From Desulfocapsaceae bacterium (GTDB taxonomy: Bacteria > Desulfobacterota > Desulfobulbia > Desulfobulbales > Desulfocapsaceae): DNA of 47,654 bases. This document shows positions 8,856 to 16,932 of this stretch, piece by piece. A program made the position numbers and the translations under genes. Numbering within the stretch: position 1 is the stretch's first letter; each line of letters begins with the position of its first letter. The notes beneath the pieces are model-generated. The model was not told the DNA's origin. It made no database searches and saw nothing but the letters and a program-made list of their open reading frames with translations. The DNA is taken from NCBI GenBank assembly GCA_030653035.1, contig JAUSAB010000070.1, positions 1 through 47,654 of the forward strand. The letters are read 5' to 3'.

Positions 8856-9514
8856 AAAAAGGAATGATCAAGGCCACCGGGTCCTTTGAGCGCGTCGTGC
8901 ACTGGTGTCTGGCCCTGTCCTGCCTTCACCTGTGCGTCACCGGGATGGGAATGATGTATCACTCCCTCAACTTTATCGGCTCCATGGTCGGAGGCATGGG
9001 CAATCTGAAAATGCTCCATAACTTTGGCGGCATCTTTTTTGGCGTGAGCCTGTTCTTTGCTATTATCATGTGGTGGAAGGAGGCGGGTCTCTTCTCTTTC
9101 CCTGAAGACGTGGCATGGCTCAAGGCCGCCGGCGGCTATCTCTGGGACGTTGACCAGGTACCGGAGGTCGGCAAATACAACCCCGGACAGAAGATGTTTT
9201 TTCTGGCTGTGGCCCTGTTTGGCATGATCATGGTCGTAAGCGGCCTGGTCATGTGGTTCCCCTTAAGTTACTCGCCACAACTGGTACGGACCATGTATGT
9301 CCTGCACGCCCTTGGCTATGTGGTGATCTTTGGCTTCTTCTTTGTCCATCTCTATCTGGTCACCATCGGCGCGCCGGGTTCTGCACCGGCGATGTTCACC
9401 GGCTGGGTCACCAAGGGTTGGGTGAAAAAACAGCACCCCAAATGGTTGAAAGAGATGGAAAAAGAGGGGACCCTGGTTGTCTCAGGTAAGGATCAGCCTC
9501 CCGTCCGGAAATAA
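8852..9514 (+). CDS. fdnI: formate dehydrogenase-N cytochrome b subunit
   Basis: A 220-residue membrane protein with four predicted transmembrane helices (about 15-35, 52-75, 114-136, 150-172). It should carry two b hemes and reduce quinone. His17, His56, His152 and His166 match the positions of the four heme ligands of E. coli FdnI (His18, 57, 155, 169). It overlaps fdnH by four bases and so is translationally coupled. With FdnG and FdnH it forms a periplasm-facing formate:quinone oxidoreductase. Confidence 0.93.
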   Translation: MKKGMIKATGSFERVVHWCLALSCLHLCVTGMGMMYHSLNFIGSMVGGMGNLKMLHNFGGIFFGVSLFFAIIMWWKEAGLFSFPEDVAWLKAAGGYLWDVDQVPEVGKYNPGQKMFFLAVALFGMIMVVSGLVMWFPLSYSPQLVRTMYVLHALGYVVIFGFFFVHLYLVTIGAPGSAPAMFTGWVTKGWVKKQHPKWLKEMEKEGTLVVSGKDQPPVRK

Positions 9515-9576
9515 TGGGGAAAGCCTATGGGACAGCTGAGGCTTCATCTGTAACGGCTTAAGATTGGTTCACAAGA

Positions 9577-9614
9577 AGGAGAGCGGATGATCTGCACAGA
9601 TTCCCCGCTCTCCT
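9577..9614. terminator. hairpin between fdnI and fdhE
   Basis: AGGAGAGCGG (9577-9586) pairs perfectly with CCGCTCTCCT (9605-9614) around an 18-base loop. CTTAAAAAG follows rather than a T-tract, so it may attenuate or protect the fdnGHI transcript 3' end rather than stop it fully. fdhE starts 63 bp later. Confidence 0.5.
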
Positions 9615-9676
9615 CTTAAAAAGTTTCACAAAAACCACTGGACAAGTCAATACGACAGAATTAAGGTCATTAAATT

Positions 9677-10555
9677 ATGGAAAATACCACTTACGAACCA
9701 GAGGCAATGCAGCATTCCATGGACCGGATTATTGAGCGCAACCCCCATGTCGAAAACCTGCTCAATGCCTTTCGCCCCATTCTTCTCGAAAAAGACCGTC
9801 TTCTCCAACTCATGCAGGATCACAAAAAAACATTTACGCCGGACACCATCAAATTCCAGGGAGGAATCACCCTGATCCAGCAGTTTCAGCTTATTTTCTC
9901 GGATGATCCATGGAAACTCATCGCTCTTTCTGTAAGCCGGGCCATCCCCCAAGGTTTTCCTGCCCTGCAGGAGGAGATGCGGCTGCTTGAAGGACAGATC
10001 GAGACCGGAGAACTGAACTGCTATGATTTTTTTCAGGACTCCTCGACCAAAGATGATGATCTGCAACTCATGACATGGGCGGTTAAATGTTCGGTTTCAA
10101 CAGCAGCGCTGGGACTCTTTCTCAGAACCGTGGAAAGTGTCATTCTCAGCAAACGGGCGGCCGACATGAAGGATATCCTGGCGCCCCTGACCTGGAACAG
10201 GGGCTACTGTCCTGTCTGCGCCTCCATGCCGATGCTCGCTGTTACCAGGGAACAGGGGCAGCAATGGCTGCAATGTTCACGCTGCAGTCATGAATGGAAA
10301 TTTGCGCGGCTAACCTGCCCCGCATGCGAGCATGCAGCCCCTGAAGACACGACATACCTGTACGTGAACGGGAAACCGGAAGAACAGGCCTTTGTCTGCG
10401 AAAATTGCCAAAAATACCTGATCACGACTAACCAGGCCGGCAGTCTCCAGGCGCCGTGTCCCGAGATCCTCGCCATCAGTCTGGCCCATCTGGATCTCAT
10501 CCTGCAGGACAGGGGGTACAGCCAGATGGCCATATGTGATTGGAACACCCTGTAA
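9677..10555 (+). CDS. fdhE: FdhE formate dehydrogenase accessory protein
   Basis: A 292-residue cytoplasmic protein needed in other bacteria for activity of Tat-exported formate dehydrogenases. Four CxxC pairs are seen at Cys178/181, 200/203, 214/217 and 241/244, the rubredoxin-like metal-binding pattern of FdhE (GYCPVCASMP, CSRCSHEW, CPACEH, CENCQKYL). The N-terminal helical half is less conserved. It lies 162 bp after fdnI in the same direction, consistent with one operon or an attenuated distal gene. The ribosome binding site is weak (AAGG). Confidence 0.93.
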   Translation: MENTTYEPEAMQHSMDRIIERNPHVENLLNAFRPILLEKDRLLQLMQDHKKTFTPDTIKFQGGITLIQQFQLIFSDDPWKLIALSVSRAIPQGFPALQEEMRLLEGQIETGELNCYDFFQDSSTKDDDLQLMTWAVKCSVSTAALGLFLRTVESVILSKRAADMKDILAPLTWNRGYCPVCASMPMLAVTREQGQQWLQCSRCSHEWKFARLTCPACEHAAPEDTTYLYVNGKPEEQAFVCENCQKYLITTNQAGSLQAPCPEILAISLAHLDLILQDRGYSQMAICDWNTL

Positions 10556-10599
10556 GGGATTGCCGGTGACAGCCTGTCAGTCAATGACCCACAGGTGGC

Positions 10600-10965
10600 C
10601 ATCATAGAAAGATTTATTAGTAAGGCCCTTGATCTCTGGGCAGTTGAGAACAAAGTCAGACTCCGATTTATTGCGCCGGGGAAACCGGTTCAAAATGCTT
10701 TTATAGAAAGTTATAACCTAAAAACGGCAGTTACTTCATAATGTAAATGCCGTTCCCCCTCATCCCCAGCCCTTCTCCCTCAGGGAGAAGGGTGAAAGCT
10801 CTCTCTCCTTTTGGGAGAGGGCCGGGGTGAGGGAAAAAATTTGGCCATGTAAAAAGTTATTGCAAAATCATTATACCCAACTGCCGTTTTTAGGTTTAAT
10901 GGCAAACTTCGGGACGAATGTCTCAATGAACATATTTTTGTTAATTTACACAATGCGTTGCTCAA
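10600..10965 (+). pseudogene. IS3-family transposase (OrfB) relic, interrupted by a miniature element
   Basis: One frame after fdhE reads FISKALDLWAVENKVRLRF then IAPGKPVQNAFIESY, the segment of IS3-family integrase-type transposases that contains the catalytic Glu (in FIES). The frame is broken at 10715 by a palindromic element and resumes at 10899 as NGKLRDECLNEH. Removing 10716-10896 and one TA rejoins the codons exactly (ESYNGKLRDECLNEH). The N-terminal half, both ends of the insertion sequence and OrfA are absent. It is an old, non-functional fragment. Confidence 0.85.
10716..10896. mobile_element. 181-bp palindromic miniature element with TA target duplication
   Basis: The ends carry an 18-bp perfect inverted repeat (10715-10732 and 10879-10896, AACCTAAAAACGGCAGTT and complement). 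Flanking TA occurs at 10714-10715 and 10897-10898. Excision with one TA restores the host transposase frame, which demonstrates insertion. Inside are nested inverted repeats: an outer CCCTCATCCCC/GGGGTGAGGG pair and two hairpins (CCTTCTCCCT/AGGGAGAAGG and CTCTCTCC/GGGAGAG). It has no coding capacity. TA target choice is typical of IS630/Tc1-mariner-type elements. Confidence 0.85.
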
Positions 10966-11020
10966 CGAGGGGAGCGTAAAAAGCTCTGGTACTATTTTCT
11001 TTTACTCATGGGGGGTAATC

Positions 11021-12778
11021 ATGAAAAGTTCACTGTATGTTGTAGCATGCCTCTTTTTTTTAAGCCTTTCTCTCAATGGAATGACAGTAATAGCCGGAAA
11101 TGGAGGCGGCGGAGGTGGTGGAGTCACCGGAAGTGGGGGCACCGGAATGACCGTAATATCCGGAGGTGGGGGCGGCGGAACGACAGTAATAGCCGGAGGT
11201 GGGGGCACCGGAGGTAACGAACCGTCGGAGCAAGGCCAGCTCTACGGTGACCTCTATGTCGTTGCCCGTTATATGGGAGGGGAAACCAAAAACGTGCCGG
11301 CATTTGACGCAAGTGGTAACCCCATCATGGAGCAGGTGCTGTTGCCTGCTGATTCGCTGGTCTGTGACAACACTCCCTGCCAAGTATGGCAGCAGAAGTG
11401 GACCACGGCAATTGCCGTTGGTGGTGAACCGAAATTGAGCGAGATATTTGCCACGTACCAAGTACTGGATGATTATGGTGTGGCTGTACCCAATCCAGCT
11501 ACTGGGACTTTGTATTACCCCGCTCCCTACCCCAGTCAGTGTGTGCAACCGGTGGCGGACTCAGTACGTTGGGGCGACATATCCACCAAGACCGGGCTCA
11601 CCGAGAACCGTCTTCCTCTGGATTACATCTATGATGCAACTCACTCCACAACCGATTGCGCTGTAACGAATGCTGTTTTCCTGGCAGCTGGCGAGGTATG
11701 GAATACTGTCACCTATTACACAGCAATTTCCTATCCTCAGCTTATCCAGGCAGTCGAATTCGGCCGCCTCAGTCTGGCACGGGCCCCTGAGGCGATACAC
11801 CTTATGGCCTTTGATGAGGCGATCTCAAATCTGAACAATGCAAAGAAAATTGTCCTTGATGCTACCGGCCGGTTGGTGTTGACCACCGACGTTTATGATG
11901 AATTTCTCACCGACGAGTACGGCTCTCCCCTCTTGCTAAAAACAGTGACGAAGACCATCGACTCACCCCGGGAAAACCTGGCGATCTACGTCAAGCTGAT
12001 GAAGGACGGCAACCTGATCACTCCAGCGAATGAGCGAGCACCCGTCGACATGTCGATAAAGGGCGGCAACACTAATGTAATTGAGGACGGCCCGTCCACG
12101 ACGTTGCGTCCGACCATCAATATCGCGCTCATGCGGAGTATGGGGCTCGGCAGTCTGGTCGATGCCTCTAACCCGACTACCTACTATATAAAATTTGATA
12201 AGACGTCGGGTGAAGTGCTTGTCTCGGATGAACCTCTTGAGGGTTACGAGCAAGCATACGGGATCAAGGTGCGTGCGACGTCCGATGTCTGCAAAGGGGA
12301 CGACCTTCCTTTCGGCGCCACATTTTTTGCTTCGGCGGCCGATAAAAGCGGATCAATCACCATGGACCAGATTGTTTATCTCAACTCCATCCTCGGAATC
12401 AACAAGGTCGTCGGGCTCAGCGCTGACGGAACCATCAATTACAGCAAAAATCCGGTCTATTTCAATTTCGCCAACTTGTATAACTATGGACGACAGGACA
12501 CATTTGAGAATCGGGGCGGGGTGTTTGAATTTTCGGGTGTAGAAAGTAGTCCGACAACCTATGATGGTAAAGTGCATGTGCTTGTAGAAGATGCACTTCA
12601 TCCAGGGACCTGGGTTGACACAGCGATGCCGATCTTTGAGTCAGTATTTGGCAGCGTACCCTATCCCGGCACCAATATCTCCCTCGGCACCAATATCTCC
12701 GGCTTTACCACTATGGCTGATGATAACGTGCGGACTATTGGTTATATCCATACCTATCAAATTCCTGGCTTGCGGTAA
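11021..12778 (+). CDS. secreted protein with glycine-rich N-terminal repeats, unknown function
   Basis: A 585-residue protein. The signal peptide (about 1-24) is followed by three imperfect copies of a T-V-I-A/S-G motif each trailed by a Gly-rich run (about residues 20-63). A long region follows with cysteine pairs (VCDNTPCQVW, and Cys near 180 and 205) and no recognisable catalytic motif. The start is set at 11021 rather than the upstream in-frame codon at 10958 because GGGGGG precedes it and it begins the signal peptide. I do not recognise the family. The Gly-rich start could be a flexible surface linker. It is followed by a hairpin and then a DUF2202 pseudogene. Confidence 0.7.
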   Translation: MKSSLYVVACLFFLSLSLNGMTVIAGNGGGGGGGVTGSGGTGMTVISGGGGGGTTVIAGGGGTGGNEPSEQGQLYGDLYVVARYMGGETKNVPAFDASGNPIMEQVLLPADSLVCDNTPCQVWQQKWTTAIAVGGEPKLSEIFATYQVLDDYGVAVPNPATGTLYYPAPYPSQCVQPVADSVRWGDISTKTGLTENRLPLDYIYDATHSTTDCAVTNAVFLAAGEVWNTVTYYTAISYPQLIQAVEFGRLSLARAPEAIHLMAFDEAISNLNNAKKIVLDATGRLVLTTDVYDEFLTDEYGSPLLLKTVTKTIDSPRENLAIYVKLMKDGNLITPANERAPVDMSIKGGNTNVIEDGPSTTLRPTINIALMRSMGLGSLVDASNPTTYYIKFDKTSGEVLVSDEPLEGYEQAYGIKVRATSDVCKGDDLPFGATFFASAADKSGSITMDQIVYLNSILGINKVVGLSADGTINYSKNPVYFNFANLYNYGRQDTFENRGGVFEFSGVESSPTTYDGKVHVLVEDALHPGTWVDTAMPIFESVFGSVPYPGTNISLGTNISGFTTMADDNVRTIGYIHTYQIPGLR

Positions 12779-12802
12779 CCGCATCCCAACCCGCAGCGTA
12801 AC

Positions 12803-12835
12803 CCCCTGGCCCTCCACCTCAGGAACGGCCAGGGG
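12803..12835 (+). terminator. hairpin downstream of the Gly-rich secreted protein
   Basis: CCCCTGGCC (12803-12811) pairs with GGCCAGGGG (12827-12835), 9 bp, starting 25 bp after the stop codon. No T-run follows, so termination efficiency is uncertain. Confidence 0.5.
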
Positions 12836-12919
12836 TATCAGATTACTGAGACGGTCCGAAATTCTGGGGTCAATGCAAGCATTATGTGTCCAAGTAACAA
12901 GGGAACATTAATAATGAGA

Positions 12920-12934
12920 TATCAATGATTGATA
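12920..12934. promoter_or_regulatory. small perfect palindrome upstream of the DUF2202 pseudogene
   Basis: TATCAA, TGA, TTGATA is a perfect 6-3-6 palindrome 25 bp before the pseudogene ATG. It may be an operator remnant. Confidence 0.3.
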
Positions 12935-12959
12935 CCTACAAATTTGGGAGGACCCGATC

Positions 12960-13625
12960 ATGAAGAAGACAACGAACTTTGGACTGCTGTTTTTTGTATT
13001 TTGTTCACTTGTATTGTGCGGGATAAGCTTTGCTTCTAAAGAAGCAACACTTGATGCCGGTGAGACACCGGCACCTTAAATTTACGAGAGAGGAAGAAAA
13101 ACTTGCCCGTGATGTGTATTTGACCCTTGGTACACTCTATCCAGAGGTTGCAGTTTTCAGCAACATTGCCGTTTCTGAGCAGCAGCACACCGATACCATG
13201 GCGAAGGAACTCGATAAGTATAATATTGATGATCCAAATACCAACGACACGGTCGGCATCTATACCGGTATAGAGTATGGCTGGTACTTCACTGAAACAT
13301 ATAGTGGTGTTGGTTGACTGGGGAACAACAAGTTTATTGGATGCTCTCTATGTTGGAGTATTCATCGAAGAACTGAACATGCATGCATGACATAGTCAAA
13401 TGCCCAACAGTCATTGTTGAGGCGGATAACAGTGTTGACGAAGGAGAATGTGGCCTTGAGTATACCGATGAAAAATCGCTGATCAAAGCCTACACAATAC
13501 TCCTTGACCGATCGAAAAATCATCGGCGTGCTTATGTCAGAAGCATTGAAACCATCATCGGCTATGGCAACTATGTGGCGCAAGTGCCGACTCAAGTGGA
13601 GGTTAATGAGATCCTCGGACGGTAA
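12960..13625 (+). pseudogene. DUF2202 (ferritin-like) secreted protein, frameshifted
   Basis: An ATG at 12960 behind GGGAGGA opens a signal peptide (MKKTTNFGLLFFVFCSLVLC) but stops at 13079. The DUF2202 core continues in a second frame (FTREEEKLARDVYLTLGTLY, VFSNIAVSEQQHTDTMAKEL), which stops at 13317. A third frame gives SLLDALYVGVFIEELNMH, and a fourth segment ending at 13625 gives KAYTILLDRSKNHRRAYVRS. At least three frameshifts are needed to rebuild one protein of about 220 residues. Because all parts are in the right order with little loss, the decay is recent, or the region contains sequencing errors. The intact family is a predicted metal-binding four-helix fold. Confidence 0.85.
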
Positions 13626-13635
13626 CAACTATTCA

Positions 13636-13775
13636 GGGAACCTTAAAAAATCAAGTTGTTCGTTTACGCTCAAGGCATACAAAAAATTTATCACGGGCAG
13701 AATGTTAATATCCCGATGATAGAATTTTAAAAACAACGCAGAGACTAAACGACAAAACCATTTTTCAAGGTTCCC
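13636..13775. repeat. 140-bp imperfect inverted-repeat element
   Basis: The left end GGGAACCTTAAAAAAT and the right end (reverse complement GGGAACCTTGAAAAAT) begin terminal inverted repeats that stay similar for about 35 bases. The interior is AT-rich and non-coding. It starts 11 bp after the pseudogene stop. Flanks ATTCA and ATTTA are similar but not identical, so a target duplication is only possible. Confidence 0.65.
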
Positions 13776-14116
13776 ATTTATTGGATACGTCCAAACCTGA
13801 TCTGACAGTTGCTGATTTTTCAGTCGTACCTGTATCATCAATCCTGAGCCACTACGCTTCTATACGCCCTGAGCTTCTGTTGCCAGCGCCCCGCTCTTTA
13901 TAGACCTATAACCCCTGCCCTGCTGTCCACTATAGATACTGACGGCCCTCCCCAGAAATTGCCATCTGGAAGTAGTTGCCAGGCAACCCTTACGAATACA
14001 TACGTCCGACAAAAGAGAGTAAAGATCCTCCCGTTCTTGACCGATAATAAGAATGACCCCCTCTGTTAACCGCTTGCAGCAGAGCTTCTTGTCAACGATC
14101 AAAGAATGAGGCAGCT
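13776..14116. other. intergenic, no gene supported
   Basis: A 341-bp stretch ending at the start of the 14117 gene. A minus-strand open frame (13860-14102) has no ribosome binding site, a non-ATG start and no recognisable similarity. Nothing else is seen. Confidence 0.5.
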
Positions 14117-15103
14117 ATGAGTATTGTCAACACTGTTTCCAGAATCACGCCATCCACCTCAATCCTTGCCCCTGTCGAGAGTTTTACCAATGCGGCCCTC
14201 AACCGGATCCTGGGATATGGGGCGAAGAGTTCGTCGCTCTCTGAAATCAAATTATCTTCTTCCCAGGACATCCCGAAGCCCAGCGCCACCTCCTCATTTT
14301 CGACGATACTAGGCAACCTTCTACCCGCCAACCAAAAAGAAAACATCAATGAGGAACAGCTCTTTGCGGCCCTCATCGAGGAGCGTCTGACCACCCTCAA
14401 GGGGACGGAAAGCGCCAAGGCCTATCACCAATTGTTTACCTCTTATCAAGAGTCCATGGTGTACGCAAAAGGTTCGCCCAAAATCGAAGAAGCGGCCAGG
14501 GCCGCCCTCAGTGACTTGGTGACAAAGGGGACACTTACCACCGAAGAGGCGGAAAAGATTCATGCCCAAGCTTTCCGGGCCGCCCAAATTGACGGTAACA
14601 GCAAAGCGCTCTACGATAGTTTCGGGAACACCATGGCCGTAACCATGGTCAATCTGGCCCTGGCCGCTTCCAAAAAGTTGATGGCCCAGTTTGATTCGGG
14701 TGAGCTCCAGGCGGGCCGGCTCTCCCTTAATTATCAACAGGAAAAGGGACCTGCCGAATTTATCGGCGGAGAAGCCCTTGCCACCGCTCCCGCCACCACG
14801 TCCACCGCTTTTGTCGGCGGAGATGGTTTCCTCTTCAAACCGATCTCCGAAAGCAACAGGAATCTGGTCATTCTCCTCCCCGCTGCCATGAAACAGAATG
14901 TGGCCTCCGTAACCCTTACCGATAGTACCGGCCAGCTTCTTGAGACCGGTGATCCCTTCGGCACCTTTAACGATGGTCGTCCCATCTTCCGCTTTAATAA
15001 GCCAGGCTCCAACTATCCGAGCAATATCACGGTCACCGTGACCATGCTGGACGGAACAAAACGTGAGTATCATATTGCTGATCCCTCCCAACGCTATGAG
15101 TAA
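14117..15103 (+). CDS. conserved-looking protein of unknown function
   Basis: A 328-residue protein with no signal peptide or transmembrane helix. The N-terminal 90 residues are Ser/Thr-rich and probably disordered. Residues about 85-200 look helical (EEQLFAALIEERLTTLKG, AAQIDGNSKALYDSFGN). Residues about 225-328 look like a beta-sandwich (NLVILLPAAMKQNVASVTL, GTFNDGRPIFRFNKPG, SNITVTVTMLDGTKREYHI). GAGG lies 6 bases before the ATG. I do not recognise the family. Codon use and GC resemble the core genes rather than the neighbouring debris. Confidence 0.75.
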   Translation: MSIVNTVSRITPSTSILAPVESFTNAALNRILGYGAKSSSLSEIKLSSSQDIPKPSATSSFSTILGNLLPANQKENINEEQLFAALIEERLTTLKGTESAKAYHQLFTSYQESMVYAKGSPKIEEAARAALSDLVTKGTLTTEEAEKIHAQAFRAAQIDGNSKALYDSFGNTMAVTMVNLALAASKKLMAQFDSGELQAGRLSLNYQQEKGPAEFIGGEALATAPATTSTAFVGGDGFLFKPISESNRNLVILLPAAMKQNVASVTLTDSTGQLLETGDPFGTFNDGRPIFRFNKPGSNYPSNITVTVTMLDGTKREYHIADPSQRYE

Positions 15104-15389
15104 CAAACAGTCGCCTCTCCTCGTCACTCGGCCACGACAATAAGCACTCCAGGGACAACCGTTCCACGTCATACTGATTCAGACATCACAGCCCTACCCA
15201 CCCACCATACGCCTCTCCAAAACCATCCTGAAGCACTTCTGCCCGCCTCAACCACCGCCATCCCCTAAAACCGAACAGTTATTCCATTTCTAAATCAAGA
15301 CGAGCACGCGAAGGCAGTGGGTGGGCGTAGACCCATCGACGAGCGAGCAGCGACGAGGCAGATCAGTCAATAAGATCAAAAAAAACAAG
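15104..15389. other. intergenic, repeat remnants
   Basis: No gene is seen. A 21-bp stretch at 15279-15299 (TTATTCCATTTCTAAATCAA) recurs with one mismatch at 31045-31065, suggesting a shared repeat edge. Confidence 0.45.
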
Positions 15390-15437
15390 TTGACAAAAAA
15401 TGAATATCGCCCTATTTACGGAATGAACATTCATTCC
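15390..15437 (+). promoter_or_regulatory. sigma-70-like promoter with palindromic TetR-type operator for the efflux operon
   Basis: TTGACA (15390-15395) and TATTTA (15413-15418) are separated by exactly 17 bp. Immediately downstream, over the expected start site, is the palindrome GGAATGAA-CA-TTCATTCC (15420-15437). This is the form of operator bound by TetR/AcrR repressors that control RND pumps. It precedes the repressor remnant and the pump genes, all in one direction. Confidence 0.8.
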
Positions 15438-15451
15438 TGTGGGGGCCGCCT

Positions 15452-15701
15452 ATGATGACAACTTCTGAAAAACGTCAAGAAATACTCCATACTGCATTGG
15501 AGCTGATTCTTGGAAAAGAAGATGGAAACCTGTACCGCATAATTTTTTTTTGAAGAGGAGATGACCCAGCAGGTCACTAAGAATCTCCCTGTGGTCGTAC
15601 TCTTTGCCCTCACCTTTGGCCCGCTCCTGGCAGTAACACGAAACCATATCCTTGGCTCCATCGAATTGGATGAAGCCAAGATCACCCAAACTATCAAATA
15701 A
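15452..15701 (+). pseudogene. TetR/AcrR-family repressor, internally deleted and frameshifted
   Basis: The start (ATGATG at 15452/15455) gives SEKRQEILHTALELI, the first helix of a TetR DNA-binding domain. The text then jumps to a C-terminal ligand-domain sequence (LYRIIFF, then EEEMTQQVTKNLPVV and LFALTFGPLLAVTRNHIL), ending at 15701. Over 100 residues including the helix-turn-helix are missing. The two parts also differ in frame at a run of nine T (15543-15551); eight T would join them. The product cannot bind DNA as a repressor. Confidence 0.85.
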
Positions 15702-15735
15702 AAAAATCACTCAACCCTTATTGAGGTAACTATTG

Positions 15736-16920
15736 ATGGAAAAAACCACTTACAAAGTCAAACTGGTCGCCCTGATGGGAGTTCTGACCGGCATGCTCAT
15801 CATGACCGGTTGCAAACAACAAGCCTCAATGGGAGGACCACCAACTGCCGGTACCCCCGAGGTAGGGGTCATAACCATCACCACCGCGCCGGTCACCTTG
15901 ACCATTGAGCTACCAGGGCGCACCTCTCCCCATATGCTTGCCGAGGTGCGTCCCCAGGTGGGGGGGATCATCCTGAAAAGGCTGTTCACTGAGGGCTCTG
16001 ACGTGAAGGCCGGACAGATACTTTATCAGATTGATCCTGCTACCTATCAAGCCGCCCACACCAGCGCCAAGGCCGCCCTGGCGCGGGCCGAGGCCAATCT
16101 GACCACGGTCCGACTCAAGGCGGATCGCTTCCGGGAGCTGGTGGCAATCAAGGCGGTGAGCCAACAGGAGTACGATGATGTCAGCGCCCTGCTCAAGCAG
16201 GTTGAGGCCGATGTAGCGGTCAGTCAGGCAGCCGTTGATACCGCCCGCATCAACCTGGACTACACCAGTGTCAAGGCGCCGATATCCGGCAGGATCGGCC
16301 GCTCGACCGTGACCGACGGGGCATTGGTCACGGCGAACCAGGCGGCGCCCATGGCCACAATCCAGCAGCTCGATCCCGTTTACGTGGATGTGACCCAATC
16401 GAGCGCTGAGATCCTCCGTCTGAAGCGAAATCTTGCTAATGGCGAGATCAAAGGGAAGAATGGCACGCAGGCCAAGGTCAAGCTGCTGCTGGAAGACGGC
16501 AGTGCCTATCCACAAGAGGGAACCCTGAAATTAAGCGAGGTCGCCGTGGAACAGGAGACCGGTTCCGTCACCCTGCGGGCGCTCTTTCCCAATCCTGATC
16601 AACTGCTGCTCAGCGGTATGTTTGTCCGCGCCATTCTCGAAGAGGGAACGAAGGAAGATGCGATTCTGGTGCCGCAGCGCGGCGTCAGCCGCAATCCGGC
16701 CGGTAATGCTATGGTCATGGTGGTCGGCGCGGAAGAAAAGGTGGAGCCGCGTGTCATCAAGGTCTCCCAGACGATCGGCGACAACTGGCTGGTAAGTGAT
16801 GGGTTGAAGGCAGGCGACCGCGTCATCCTGGAAGGAATCCAGAAAGCACGTCCGGGAACTGCGGTTAAGGCTATACCTTTCGACAGCAAACCGGACGCAC
16901 CCGCAGCCGTAAAAAAATAA
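15736..16920 (+). CDS. RND efflux periplasmic adaptor lipoprotein (AcrA/MexA family)
   Basis: A 394-residue membrane-fusion protein. The lipobox is MTGC with Cys26 as the lipidated residue. A biotinyl-lipoyl domain is split around a coiled-coil hairpin (about 95-165, ARAEANLTTVRLKADRF...QVEADVAVSQAAVDTARI), then the second lipoyl half YTSVKAPISGRIGRS. Beta-barrel and membrane-proximal parts follow, ending in KARPGTAVK. The start at 15736 (ATG, with GAGG upstream) is preferred to TTG at 15733. It bridges the inner-membrane pump and outer-membrane channel encoded directly downstream, 12 bp to the pump gene. Confidence 0.95.
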   Translation: MEKTTYKVKLVALMGVLTGMLIMTGCKQQASMGGPPTAGTPEVGVITITTAPVTLTIELPGRTSPHMLAEVRPQVGGIILKRLFTEGSDVKAGQILYQIDPATYQAAHTSAKAALARAEANLTTVRLKADRFRELVAIKAVSQQEYDDVSALLKQVEADVAVSQAAVDTARINLDYTSVKAPISGRIGRSTVTDGALVTANQAAPMATIQQLDPVYVDVTQSSAEILRLKRNLANGEIKGKNGTQAKVKLLLEDGSAYPQEGTLKLSEVAVEQETGSVTLRALFPNPDQLLLSGMFVRAILEEGTKEDAILVPQRGVSRNPAGNAMVMVVGAEEKVEPRVIKVSQTIGDNWLVSDGLKAGDRVILEGIQKARPGTAVKAIPFDSKPDAPAAVKK

Positions 16921-16932
16921 AGGAGCCCTTCC

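Noticed and set aside
10958-11020. An earlier start for the Gly-rich secreted protein
   Set aside because: The extension is relic transposase sequence. The ATG at 11021 has a ribosome binding site and begins the signal peptide.
13860-14102. An 80-codon minus-strand open frame
   Set aside because: Non-ATG start, no ribosome binding site, no family resemblance.
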